Positions 1 to 11,300 of a stretch of 64,000 bases of DNA are shown here, piece by piece; the stretch's first letter is position 1, and each line of letters opens with the position of its first letter. The position numbers were made by a program, and so were the translations under genes. This DNA comes from Tricholomella constricta (lineage: Eukaryota > Basidiomycota > Agaricomycetes > Agaricales > Lyophyllaceae): positions 434,001 through 498,000 of the forward strand of contig JAACJP010000022.1 of assembly GCA_013368375.1 (NCBI GenBank), read 5' to 3'. A model generated the notes under the pieces. The model saw only the letters and a program-made list of their open reading frames with translations, was not told the DNA's origin and did no database searches.

Positions 1-88
1 AGTAGCCAAGAGCGAGAGCTGTTACAAAAAAACCTAGAGCGGTAACGAGATATGTGTCCAAATAATACAAAGTTAACTACTAAGCTAC

Positions 89-2387
89 TTACTTTGACCG
101 TTTCTTACTACGAGACAATCTCTTGCTGTCATCTGAGACGGTATCTACCTCCTTAGCTTTCTTCTTCCCCTTACTCTTCTGCGCAGTGGACGTGTTCGAA
201 GCTGAACGTGTCCCAGAAGACAAACCAGCAGCAGCGAGATAACTCGCCAGGTCTTTGAAATTATAGTTGGCTTTGTCAAAGCCCCAGAGTTCAAAGTCGC
301 TAGGACGATCGCCGTTGTCCTCCAACCACTTTTGAAGAAGTGGATGTTGAGCAACTTTGGGAAAATTCGGAGCATAATGTGAATGCCACATAGAGTTTGA
401 CACAAAAAGCTCGATGAGATCCTTCTTAATAGGCTTCTCGCCTTCCCAAGTATGATCAGCTACTTGGTCGCGGAGATTTTTGTCCGCCAGCAAAAATTCC
501 TTATACTTCTTCCAAGAGACACGAAGGCCTCGATCAGAAGTCTGAGCAAGAGCTAAGTCAACCCCAAGACGATCAATAAGATCGAGCTGCGATGCGTCAA
601 GGGATCTCGCATTCGCATTCGAAGCGAAGCGAGAACGAGCAACAGAGCCAGAGCGAGAGTTAGACGCAGCAGCAGGAGTCTGGCCTGACACAGAACCCAG
701 AGAAGTACTGGCATCCCTATCAGTTTGCTATGTAGAATGTAGTTGTCATAAATCGTTAGTTATCAGCAGATAAAACTGAAAAGCATAAAACGCACAGCAA
801 GTAAACGCAGAATATACTTCCCTTTCTCCTGAGTCCAAGCAACATCTTCATCGTCTTCCAAAGCCTCCTCAAATTTGCCTTTCACATTCCACATATCCTC
901 CTCCCATACAAAAATCCGCGAGTTGGTCTCTAAATATTAAATGAGCAAAGTTAGTACACTACGAAATGAAACGTACTTCGAATAGGCGAATAACGACGGC
1001 TAAGCTTCTCCAAAACAGGTCCCAAAGTGAATGTCGATACGTCTTGTTTGATAAACATGGTTGGTTTGTCCTCCGATGGATTGATCTTTGATGGTTTGTC
1101 ACTGGTGGTATAAAGCTGAACGTTCCCAGTAGGACGCTCCAAGGCATTACCAGGGAGCGGATCGAAATCCGCATAGTTGAACACGTTCCCATGGGCACGT
1201 CCACGAGAGAATCCACCAGTGGTACGAGACGCACCCTGTAAGTCATGAGGAGGACTGTTGGGTGGACTCGTCATGCGAACATCTGTCAAAAAGACGATGA
1301 ATCAAGACAGCGATGTCTATTAAATATCACTTACCCTCATCCTGTGTAGCATTCAGGGACAAAGCACTTGGTAAAGTCAAACCTAATACATAATAATCTA
1401 AATGACCAGCTACGAGAGTAAAGAAGTCAAACCTACCATCATCCATGCTTGTGACGACAGCCCCTGCACGTCGACGGATGGGTGTACGGTCAGTAGCAGT
1501 GGCAGCCTTCTTACGACGAGAGGGGGTACGCTCGACATTGTTGGCGTTGTCAGCTTCGTCCTCGGCGTCGTTGTCGTTGTCGAGGTCAGCCATGTTGTTG
1601 GCGTCCTCGTCATCGGTGTCATCGGCCTTGTTGGCATTGGCAGCGTCGTTGGCGTTGGCATCCTCGTCCTCGTCCTCATCGGCGGTGTCCTTATCGTCTT
1701 CAGTCGTCGTTGTTGGCGGGCCGTCGCTGTCGTGCTCCGTGGTGGTGTTGGTGACCGGGGTGTCGCCATCGGTCCCACTTTCGCTCGCGCCCTCGTCCTG
1801 CTGCTTGGCTGCAACAGTCATGTCGTCCTTCGCGGCCGCGCGGACGTCAGAACGACGTTGGCGCGCACTGACGGGGGCAGTGGCGGCAGTGGTGGCAGTG
1901 GTAGCAGTGGTGGTGGTGGCGGTGCGTGCGCGTTTCGGCGGGGCTATGTCCATCGTCGCGAGCACTTGCTCGGCCCTGGGAAATGGATGAAGGGGGGGTG
2001 TGGAACCAGAGGGGGCGGGGGTACTTACCTTGTGAGAGGTGCTGGGGCAATAGCGCCAGTGGCGTCCTCGTTGGTGCTGGTTTTCCTGCATGGCGTCAGT
2101 GCGATGACGACGGCGAGGGGTCAGGGTACTCACCTCGGGGCCTTCCTGCCCTTGCCCTTCCCTTTCCCCTTCCCCTTCTTCTGGTTCCTATCCTCTTCCT
2201 CCTCGTCCTCGTCTTCGTCCTCCTCGTCGCTCTCGTTCGCTTTTTTGGGTTTTTTCGTTTGCTTGGCGGCGTCGTCGACGGTCGACGTGGCGCGTTTGCG
2301 GCCTCGGCCGGTTGAGGCAGTGGAGGGAGGCGGCGCGGCGCGAATTCGGCCGCTGCGGGTGGTTAACGTGTTCGAGCGGGTGGCCAT
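89..2387 (-). CDS. Seven-exon gene, unknown function, acidic and basic low-complexity protein
   Basis: Exons read on the minus strand as 2387-2134, 2085-2029, 1975-1437, 1382-1335, 1282-977, 929-818 and 716-89. The joined frame stays open and gives about 647 aa. All six introns are 46-101 nt and have GT and AG ends. The start is the ATG at 2387; an ORF upstream of it is possible but has no support. The N-terminal part is Lys/Arg/Gly-rich and nuclear-signal-like. It is followed by poly-Thr/Ala and a long Asp/Glu/Asn tract (residues about 150-240). The last exon holds a compact conserved-looking domain (motifs KDLIELFVSNSMWHSHY, FELWGFDKANYNF) and ends in a basic Ser/Lys tail. I do not recognise the family. 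Seen: exon structure and composition. Inferred: a nuclear protein. The low-complexity tracts also make misleading open frames on the plus strand. Confidence 0.7.
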
Positions 2388-2588
2388 GGCGTCGTTTCGC
2401 AGTTGTGGTGGATGAGTGTTGTGGTGGGGGTGGTTGGAAACGTGAACAGCGGCGGAGTTTGAAATTCCCGGCGACGCGCGCGAAATGATGAACGCGCACG
2501 GGCCCGGTCTCATGAGTAGCAGTGCTTGTGGTACATATTACTGAAAAATGAGAAAAGTTATCATTTGAAGGTGTCTAATACATTGAGA

Positions 2589-3960
2589 TTATCTACTTAA
2601 ATAAAAACAAAAAGGCCCCGCACGGATGGGGGCGGTGGTCGACGCGGCGAACGTCGGGGTGTCGTGTGGCGGTTGCGTGCGTGTGGTGGGCGCGTCGCGC
2701 TGGGTGTCGTGGTGGTTGGGCAGGTGGGTGGCCGTGGGCGTGCGCTGTCGGTCACGCTGGGTGACGTGGCGGCGGGCGTTGGCCCATGCGACTGGCGGGG
2801 GTGCTGGGTGGCGTCGTCGGGCGTCGTCGTCCGTTCGTTGGGCCCTTTGTCCGTGTGTCGTGGTCGTCGGGGGGGTGTGGGTGTTGTTTCGCCGTGTGAC
2901 GTGGCGGCTATGGGGCGTCGGGGCCTTCCTGTCTTCGTCCGGTGGGGCCGTTGCTGTGGTGACGTGGCGGTGGTGGTCGCGTCGTTTGGCGTGTGACGTG
3001 GCACCGCGGTGGACGGGTCGGGCTCGCAGGGGCCGTGGGGTCGTGGTCGTTGCCCCCTGGTGGTCGTGCTGCATGGGGGGGGGTCAGTGGTGGACGTGTG
3101 GGTGGTGCGATGGCGCACCTCGCGGCTCTCCCCCTGTTGTTGTAGTGGTGGTGTGGTGGCGGCGGCGGCGGTGGTGGCTGTTGGTCGGTGGTGGTGCTGG
3201 TGTGGTGGTGGCCGTCGTCGTGGTGCTGTGGCCGTCGTCGTTGTGGCGCTGGTGGTGGTGCTGGTGGTGTGGTGGTGGCCGTCGTCGTGGTGCTGCGGGC
3301 ATCATTGTTGTGGTGCTGGTGGTGGTGTGGTTGGTGGTGTGACGGCCGTCGTCGTGCTGTGGCGATCATCGTGGTGGTGTGGCAGCCGTCGTCCGTTGCT
3401 GTGGGCGCCGTCGTCGCCGTCGTCTGTCGTCCGTCACTGTGGGCGCCGTCGTCCGTCGTCGTGGTGTGCTGTGGGTGGTGCTGTGGGGGCCGTTGTCCAT
3501 CGTTGGTGGTGTAGTGGTGGTGGTGGTGGGGTGGTAATTGTCGTCGTCGTGTGGTGGTCGTCGTCGTCGTGTGGTGGTCGTGTGGTGGCGGGGTGGTGGT
3601 GGTGGTGGTCGTGGTGGTGGTCGTGTGGTGGCCGTCGTCGTCGTTGAGGTGGTGGTGGTGTGGTGGTGGTGGCCATTCGTCGTCGTTGTGGTATGGTGGT
3701 GGTGGTGGTGTGGTGGTGGTGGTGGTGGCCGCCGTCATCGTGGTGTGCTGTGGCCGTGGTGGTGGTGGTGGTGGTGGTGGCCGTCGTCATCGTGGTCTGC
3801 TGTGGGTGGTGGTGGTGGTGGTGGCACGGGTCGGGCTCGCAGGGACCGTGGGGTCGTGGTCGTTGCCCCTGGTGGTCGTGCTGCATGCGGGGGGGTCAGT
3901 GGTGGACGTGTGGGTGGTGCGATGGCGCACCTCGCGGCTCTCCCCCAGCTGGGGTCTGCC
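2589..3960. repeat. GTG/GGT-rich low-complexity region with 120-bp direct duplication
   Basis: The plus strand is almost pure G and T with scattered C, built from GTG, GGT and GTC triplets, and is densest at 3135-3825. A complex segment at 3013-3134 recurs at 3826-3946 with only a few differences (both run from ACGGGTCGGGCTCGCAGG to CTCGCGGCTCTCCCCC), so the triplet array sits between two direct copies. Open frames are long on both strands in several frames, giving poly-Val/Trp or poly-Thr/His proteins. These are composition artefacts and are not annotated as genes. Confidence 0.85.
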
Positions 3961-4189
3961 CTGTGTACCTCCCCTGCCTTTCCTGCCCTTCTCGTCGTCT
4001 CCGGCCGTCACGCGGGTCTTGAGGGGGTTTGGGAGGCGTCCTGTGCGTTGTGGGCCGCGCACTGGCAGGCGGCGCCGAATGGACGCAGCGGGGGCGGCGG
4101 CGACGTGGAGGAAGGAGGAACAAACGACGGACATGATGGCAGTGTTTGAACCATCAGCGCACGGGCCCGTCGTCGAGCATCATGTGTTG

Positions 4190-4330
4190 TATCCTTTAAT
4201 AGCTTGGGGTACAACAGTCCCATGGACCAGCGGTTGGTGTAGTCAACTTAGCGTTGATTGGTCATCATGTGGGCCAGGTCGAGTGTTCGACTCTCGACAA
4301 TGCTACTATTTTGTTACTACTACTAGTTAT
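4190..4330 (+). repeat. tRNA-like segment, possible SINE head
   Basis: An A-box-like CCAGCGGTTGG (4227-4237) is followed about 45 bp downstream by GTGTTCGACTC (4283-4293), which contains the GTTCGACTC core of a pol III B box. A plausible T-arm surrounds the B box (GGTCGAG..CTCGAC). No acceptor stem closes it, so it is not a functional tRNA. A TACTACTACTAGT run follows. Either a degenerate tRNA or a tRNA-derived SINE head would fit. Confidence 0.3.
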
Positions 4331-4377
4331 CAGTAAACATAGTAAACACTGGTAATGACATTGGTAGCTACTAGTAG

Positions 4378-4605
4378 TCCTAACTGGTTGTCCTAGGAGT
4401 CCTATCGGAGTCTGATAGGACAAAATCCGATCGGAGTCCGCGTCCGATCCGACATCCGATCGGACTCCGATAGGATTCTCTCGGACTCGGACACTCCAAA
4501 GTCTATCATTTATTGATGATTTGTAGTACCAACTAGTCCGATCGGAGTCCTAGGATGTCCTAGGAGTCCGTCGGAGTCCGACGGACTCCGATAGGATTAG
4601 GTGGG
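4378..4605. repeat. Cluster of CGGAGTCCGATAGGA-type direct and inverted motifs
   Basis: Variants of GATCGGAGTCC, its reverse complement GGACTCCGAT, and TCCTAGGA occur again and again in both orientations over about 230 bp, giving many small hairpins. The block abuts the truncated integrase that starts at 4615. It may be the decayed edge of that element or an independent palindromic repeat. Confidence 0.6.
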
Positions 4606-4614
4606 GGAGTGTAA

Positions 4615-5454
4615 AGACCTCCGGACGGGGGCAAACATTTTGATAATGAGGAGGTTAGGGCCTTCTGTGCGAAGTGGGGGACGACGACGCACATCGTGGC
4701 AGCATACTCCCCCTGGGTCAACGGGCTGGTGGAGGGCACCAACAAGTTGCTGCTTCACGTGCTGAAGCGGTTATGTTCACCCGGGTTGGGGGAGGACGAA
4801 TACGAGAACATCGCCGTCGCAGACTTACCAAAGTCTTGGCCAAAGCATCTGGAAGAGGCGATCAGGATACTGAACTGGCGGTTACTGCCGGCCCTCGACT
4901 TTACCCCGAAGGAGCTGCTGCTTGGCCTGGTCATCAACACGCCTAGAACAAGGGTCCCCGAAAGCACGACGGAACTGTCCAGCGACGCGGTAACAACCCA
5001 AATGGCGTACGCCGCACAACAACGGCTCGATGGCTACGCAGCCGCCGTCCAGCATGCCGTCAAACGGAAGGAGGCGTTCGACCGGAGAGTACTCGCAGAA
5101 ACCAAGCAAGAGGTCGTATTCAAACGAGGCGATCTAGTACAAATCTACCGAAGCGACCTGGACTACACGTTCCGAGCGGACCGCAAGCTCCTACCGAAGT
5201 GGTCGGTTCCCCATCGGGTCGTCAATCGCAACGTGAACTCATACATCATCGAAACCCTGGAGGGCAAGCAGGTCACCGGACACTTTAGCGCGAGGCGGCT
5301 GAGGCGGTTTTGGCCGAGGCCAGGGACAAAGTTGGCGGCCGAGCAGGCCGCGGTCGAGCGACGCATCGCAGAGGAGGAGGCGGTGCGGGTGACGGGAGGA
5401 AGCGAGAACGACAGCGAGGAGCGGAGTGACGGGGGTACAAGGATTACAGGATAG
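4615..5454 (+). pseudogene. Ty3/gypsy integrase C-terminal remnant
   Basis: This is an open frame of about 280 codons with no start of its own; a TAA sits just upstream at 4612-4614. It opens with PDGGKHFDNEEV, equivalent to the second catalytic Asp block of the DDE integrase core, and continues through YSPWVNGLVEGTNK, which carries the catalytic Glu. An integrase C-terminal region follows (FKRGDLVQIYRS, KWSVPHRVV, GHFSARRLRRF). The gag, protease, RT, RNase H and first catalytic Asp are missing. The remaining frame is intact, so the truncation may be fairly recent or the sequence little mutated. No LTR is visible next to it. Confidence 0.85.
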
Positions 5455-5625
5455 GGCGGAGGAGGCGGCGCGGACGCCGCCACGAGAGAAGGGGGCACAT
5501 GGAGTATCGCTGGGCGACACTCCAGTACTCGAGAGCAGCAAGGAAGTGGTTTGTTTGGCCTTGTTTGGCAGAGGCTTTGGTGCTTAGTAATGCTTGCGGT
5601 ATATTCGATGAGTAGACAGAGAAGA

Positions 5626-6853
5626 ATGGCATCGATTTCACACCGCCGTCTGCATCCTCAACCGAGTCTCGGCGAAAGCGTCAACTCGGGCAGCTCCAAC
5701 GTCCAGCAGGCTAGTCGCCCAGCTCCTCGACCTCTTCGTTCTCGTGAGTCTGTGCCCCGCTCGGGGCTCGTCTTCAGCCCCATTAGCGGTCTGCCCCTAA
5801 CGAGTTTGGTAGGTACAGCGCCCGTTGCCAACGAACCCGCCGCGGCGACGTCCTTGGGTCGTAAGCGCAAACGCGACATCGCGGACGAGGGTGAGGGGTC
5901 GGTGGTAGAGGTCGTGGAGGAGGAACCGGTGACGGACAAGAAGAAGCGGCGCGCGACCGGCGACAAGTGGCTCTCGCGCCTTGAGGATTTCAAGAAGAAG
6001 TGCCCCAACCACTTCGTGCGTGACGTGCCCGTAGGTCTTCGGTCGCATCGTGGTGTTTCGTTTCACACTCACCCCTTTCAAGTGCGACCGTTGCGTGGAC
6101 GCCGGCGTTGACTGTCTCCAGAAGCCCGATGGCGGTATCTGCGCGCGGTGCAAGATACACGCTAAAAAGTGTGAGACGACTCGCGACAGTGCCCCCGCCG
6201 ATGCCCCGGTGGCTTCGGGCTCGCGATCGCGGCGTCGCCCTTTGTCGCGCCCCACAGTCGAGGAGGCCGATGAGCAGAAGCCCGTGGTCGTACCCGCGCT
6301 TGCAGTAAGTCGTCCCCCGCCGCCGTCTGCGGCTGAGGTTCGGGCACGCGAGCAGCAACTAGCGGCTGCCGTCCAACACCTCCTGATGGTCCAGACCGAC
6401 GGCTCCGCAGGCAGGGGGCTGGACTTCCTGTCGACGGGGGAGTTGCCCAACGCTGAGGCTATGCTCTACAACGAGGACCTGGATGGTCTGGGGTACCTGG
6501 TGCCGACGACGATCGTGGAGAAGTTCAGCCTCGCCGATGTGGATCGCGCCCTTTTTGCGCGTAACGCTTTCCTTCGGACCCTGGTGCAAGAGACGCAGGT
6601 TCTGGAGTCCCGTCGGGAGCTGATTCGGCGGGAGCTGCGCCTGGCATACCAGCAAGTCACCGGTACGCTGGATGCGCTGAGAGCGCTTCGTGCGCGTCGT
6701 TCGGAGTTGCTCGAGGACGGGCTGGGCGAGTCTGGCTCAAGCGAAGGGAGCGCTGTGAGCACCGACGATGAGGATGCTGAGGGCGACGGCGAGGACGACG
6801 GAGTCGTGGAGGGCGGCGACGAGGTTGAGGGTGGCGACGTCGCGATGGGGTGA
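5626..6853 (+). CDS. Zn(II)2Cys6-like protein, two exons
   Basis: The exons are 5626-6030 and 6083-6853, with a 52-nt intron (GTAGGT to TTTCAAG). The product is 391 aa from the ATG at 5626. Directly after the intron there is a perfect CX2CX6CX8CX2CX6C array starting CDRCVDAGVDC. It matches the fungal binuclear zinc-cluster spacing (CX2CX6CX5-12CX2CX6-8C). The N-terminal part is Ser/Pro-rich with a basic GRKRKRD patch. The C-terminal half is a Leu/Arg-rich helical, probably coiled-coil region (residues about 270-345) ending in an acidic Gly/Asp tail. The zinc cluster sits mid-protein, not at the N-terminus as in most regulators, and no fungal-specific transcription factor domain is visible. 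The gene lies between two retrotransposon remnants, so a transposon passenger is possible. DNA binding is inference. Confidence 0.65.
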
Positions 6854-7202
6854 GCAAGGCGGTGGTCGGTTGAGTCGGTCGGATTTTCTTGGTGTCGTGT
6901 TCGCGTCGTTCCTCCGCTAGAGGCGTCGCATGTTTTGTCGATCGTGTTGGGACTTTGTCGGCGCCCGTAAAATGGGCTTACAAAAAATGTAATATAATTT
7001 GTGCGTTCCTCCTGCGGAGTCCGGTATTAAGTGTGGGATCTTGAAGATTGAGCGGGGGTTAAGGGAGCGAAAAGGAAACTGTCGTCTTTGGTGCTGAACT
7101 TTGCGAACGGTCGAGTCGTGGGACATTGAGTAGGAATCGGAGAAGGATAGATGTCCAAGTTTTATTAAAAGAGGGGTATACGGGTAGTCGGGAGTTGAGC
7201 GG
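6854..7202. other. Intergenic: element B 3' flank
   Basis: This stretch between the converging ends of the zinc-cluster gene and element B pol holds no supported gene. It may contain the 3' untranslated part of element B; on the minus strand an AATAAAA-type signal occurs near 7165. No LTR could be matched to sequence beyond 24.7 kb. Confidence 0.4.
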
Positions 7203-7957
7203 CTAATTTTGCTCGCCTTCCGATTCGGGTTCGTCGCCTACGACTTCGGGTCGGTCTTCGTCGTCGGTGATCGTCGTCGCTTCCAGTTCTCTGAGTCTTT
7301 TTGTGTCTATGTCCAGAGCGCTGTCGGGTAGGAGGATGTTGTTTCGCGCGAAGTAGGGAGCGAGTCTGAACGCGGCTACGGGCCGGTGTAATACGGTACC
7401 GTCCAGTTCGCAGAGGATGTAGGCGCCTCCGCGGTTGCGTGAGATCACGACGAGTGGCCCTAGGTATCTTGATCGCATTTTGCGGTTGAGTGACTTCTCG
7501 ACTTTAGTGTTGCGCATAAGTATGAGGTCTCCGCGTTTAAAGTTGTAGTCGCGTAAGGTCCGTGCGTGTTTGATTTCGAAGCGGAGCGCTGCTTGTCGCC
7601 GCGCCGCATATACGTCGGAATGTAGTCGCTCTAGGTCGGTTGTTCGTTTTTGTAAGGCGATCGCGCGACGTGTTAAGAGGTCGGTGGAGGACAGGATAGA
7701 GTCGGGTGGCGGTTGTAGGTATGTGGCTTCGACGATGTCAAGTGGAAGGAGGGGTTGGGTTCCTGTTGCAGCGTAATAAGGAGAGCACCCCATCTGCTTG
7801 CGGATTGTGACACGTTCAGCCCAGAAGACCGAGTAGGCGGATTGCGACCATTTGTTTTCATTTCCGTTGGCGGCTTTGAAAAGGGATTGTCGGACGTCGA
7901 AATGGGATCGCTCGACGAGCCCGTTGGCTCTAGAGTTATATCCTGAGATTCGGATAT
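7203..7957 (-). CDS. Element B pol, integrase C-terminal fragment
   Basis: This is the downstream half of the element B integrase, cut off from its N-terminal half by element C at 7957/7958. It begins with RISGYNSRANGLVERSH, where E is the third catalytic residue of the DDE core. It continues through WSQSAYSVFWAERVT and the integrase C-terminal region (FKRGDLILMRN, RYLGPLVVISRN) and ends in an acidic tail. There is no start codon at the break, so it is not expected to be expressed alone. The upstream half ends at 18853. Confidence 0.9.
7953..7957. repeat. Target site duplication GATAT, left of element C
   Basis: GATAT directly precedes the TGTAACG start of the left LTR and recurs directly after the right LTR at 18853-18857. 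A perfect 5-bp duplication is the usual Ty3/gypsy integrase signature. Confidence 0.95.
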
Positions 7958-8191
7958 TGTAACGACGGCGCGTTACAATACGTCTATATTGAGACGCGAC
8001 CTGTTTGGCATTACCTTCTGGTAATGCACGACCATCTTTGTTATGCGTATATAAATGTCCTGTACAGTTTATGCTTAGATAATCCTTTGCACCTTCACCC
8101 TGTACACGTACTTAGCAGAATCCCACAGATTGGTCTAGCTTAACGTGTCTGGTGTCTCGCAAGGATCCCCCAACCCCGTACATCCGTTACA
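7958..8191 (+). repeat. Element C 5' LTR
   Basis: The LTR is 234 bp with TG..CA ends. A TATA-like TATATAAAT lies about two-fifths of the way in (near 8047-8055), so transcription may begin around 8080. The start also forms a near-perfect inverted repeat (TGTAACGacggCGTTACA). No canonical tRNA-complementary primer-binding site (TGG..) follows at 8192. Confidence 0.95.
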
Positions 8192-8315
8192 CTTTTTTAA
8201 GCTACCCAGCTTTGCTATCTGCTTAACTCTGCTCCTCTGAGCTCTATCTCCGACGTCGACGCGCTTATCAGCGCCATCACCATCACCACAATCCTGAACC
8301 GAAGATCTATCTGCG

Positions 8316-11300
8316 ATGGATCCAAACCGAGCGCCACCGAGCGCTACCAGCTCTGAAAACACACCAACGATACAATCTATCGTCGATCCGCCAGTACCGC
8401 GACCTCCTACAGCCTATGTGCCGCCTCAACGTCGTTCGGACGAAGTCGGGCAAGGTCTAGTGGCAGCAGAGGGACCAACAGCGGTAAGTAGCCCGGAGCT
8501 ACTATCTATGCACGCCACAGCGCGCCCAGCCGCGAGGTTAGGCACTCTGGGGGTCGAAACTGCTGAAGATGCGAGTCTTAGACATGCATCGGACGAAGGC
8601 GACGTACAATTGGCTCTGCAACAAGCGTACGCCGCGTACGCCGCCTCTCGGACCCCCACTGCTGCGCCACAGTCCCCGGTACAAGCCCCGGTACACGCCA
8701 ACATGGATAACCAGTCGGTTACGAGTGCGTACCTTCGACGACGTGCGTTATCGCCTGTCAGTTCGACGGCGGAATCGGACGCCGGGACCCTGAACCTCTT
8801 CAGGTTCTCGCCCCTTCTCAAGTGCCAGGTGCACCTCTACTGGTTAGAATACCAGTCGGTGGTCCCAGACGCTAGTCTACGTACTCAGATGAATGAGAAC
8901 GCGCTCAGCTCCGCCTACGTACACTGTGCGATCATGGACACGGAGCTTGATACGAATAGTATCGAATTCGTAAAGCTAGTTATCGAAGGCATTCGCTTCG
9001 AAATAGATAACTATACTTTATCGAATGTCTTGAAAGCATCAAGGTCATCGACACCTAAGGCTTCGCAAGTACCAGCTGAGACAGCCGACAGCATCGGCCC
9101 TGTGCTCACTACGCCTGTAAAAATCGAGGATCGTGTGGATGAAACACACGACGACGTCAAACCGATTGAGGATAGGCCTGCACCTACCCAAACCTTACGG
9201 TTCACGACTGAGACATCACCGCCTGTGATACAAGTCCCCGGGAATGCATCCCGTCGATACCCAATGGCAGACTCGTGGGCAGACAGAGTCGCCCTGCAGC
9301 GCGAGCGGGATCGAGACTTGCAGCAACAGGGTCATTCGGTTTACGATGACCAAGGAGTAATCTTTGTCGGACGTCAGCCCGTCGACCAAATGAAGAGCAT
9401 TTATTTAGAGTCGATCGGACAACCTCACGAACAGGATAATAACGCGCAGAGTGCCCCCAATGATGAGCACCTGCAGGGACGTGATCAACAGCAAACATTT
9501 GCTAGAGATCGACCTCCGCATGAGACTCCCGTCGTTCGTACGCATTTTACTAATGCTCGCGGACGCGGTAGGGGAATGACCATCGCAAACCTATCACGAA
9601 ACCCAGGTAGACCAAGTGAAACCCCTGGGCGTGGGTTCTCGATGCCTCCGCAAGTGCGGTCGACTTCCCGAAACCCCGGAGTCGCTGAAGCCGTGGAACA
9701 ACACCGAGACTCTATGCATGTACGCTTGAAAGCGCTGCTAGAGGAACAACTCGGTACACGCCTGCAACTTCCCGAGGGTAGTAAATTGAGGCGATCTGAT
9801 GCGTCCAAAACTATAACTCCATACGCTGGAGGAACCAAGTTTAGCGACCTTGAAAGGTGGCTAACGGACGTGTGCGTTCATTTAGCCGCATACCAGTATG
9901 GTGGTGACGAACGCGACCGTGAACGCGTGCTCGTTGTACCAGAGTTTCTCAGAGGAGAAGCTAAGACATGGTACCAGCGCCACGTCGTTCATGTAAACCG
10001 TCGTCAACGTCATTGGACGTTTGAAGACGTCATTCTTGGATTGTATGATCGCTTTGTACAGCCGTCAACAATGCAGGATGCACGAGAGGACTTTTACGAT
10101 GCTACTTATAATGAGAGCATCGGAGTTCAAGGGTTCTATGATGAGCTCATGGACCACGCCCAAAACATGGCTGTGTTCCCAGACGAGTACACCGTGCGTG
10201 ATACCTTCCTGGAAGGTATACCCAAAGATATGCTTGTCGCCCTAATTAAGGAAGGTGGATTGTCACCTGAGATAAATACAGTCGATGAGTTTGTCTCTGA
10301 GGCGAAGGCGTATGAGTCTGCCTCTAAGACAGCTGCGCACTACCTTGCTCGAAACTCACGCCGTCGTTCGCGCCGGAATCCCGAAGTAACATCTTCGAGG
10401 CCCCGCGGAGGTGGGCGAATCGGTACCACTTTCATTCGCAAGTCCGCCTTAGCAGGAGGACTACACGCGAGAGTGGTGGCTACGCCACTGCGTGGACGAG
10501 GAGGAAAGGTGGGAGTGCAAGCACGCCCCGACCCGAACTCGGGTGCGCCACCCAATAGACAGTTGGAACGCCCCCAACTGCATTCATCTCCGACACCGAA
10601 TCCGTCACCAGCGGCAGATGTCATCTGCTACAAATGCGGAAAGAAAGGTCATTATTCGAGAGAATGTAAACAGAAACCGTACCCCGTGCGTGCTCAGATA
10701 CGAGCAGCTCGGACCGCAGTTGATGAAGAGGACGATGATTCGGACATGGATCAGGAGAATGAGGCTGATGACGAGAGTGGACATACCTCTGCTAATGAAG
10801 CGGATAATCCACCTGAATCGTCGGTAGACAGCGACAGTGATGAACTCATTGAAGTCGATGTCTACGACAATGACTACTACTCCCGAGATAGCGAGACTGA
10901 AGTCCTGAGGGCGATAACGGAATTACCGTTGGACGAAACTCGCCAGATAAAGATGCGCAAAGTACATCTTCGCGCATCGAAAGTAGCTAAGGCTCGCCCA
11001 GTGCATAAGCGCGACGACAAGGAGTGTCTGGCCACATATGTCAATGTAGGCGGACACGATGCGTGGACGCTATGGGACTCGGGTAGTACAACTACGGGCA
11101 TAACTCCGGCGTTCTCCCAGGTAGCGGGATTGCGCGTGTTCCCGTTGGACGCGCCGATAACGCTACAACTGGGAACGATCGGCAGTCGCTCGACAGTGAA
11201 TTTCGGGTCTGATGCGTTAGTTAAAACACACGGATCTGAAGAAATGCTGTACGTTGATATAGCAAACTTTGACCGATATGATATGATTATCGGTACACCA

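Noticed and set aside
1402..2415. Plus-strand 337-codon frame opposite the seven-exon gene
   Set aside because: It is the antisense of acidic and basic low-complexity exons, while the minus strand gives a consistent spliced frame.
2597..4336. Many long open frames on both strands in the GTG-rich region
   Set aside because: They are produced by triplet composition (poly-Val/Trp or poly-Thr/His), overlap each other in several frames, and have no introns, starts or motifs typical of genes.
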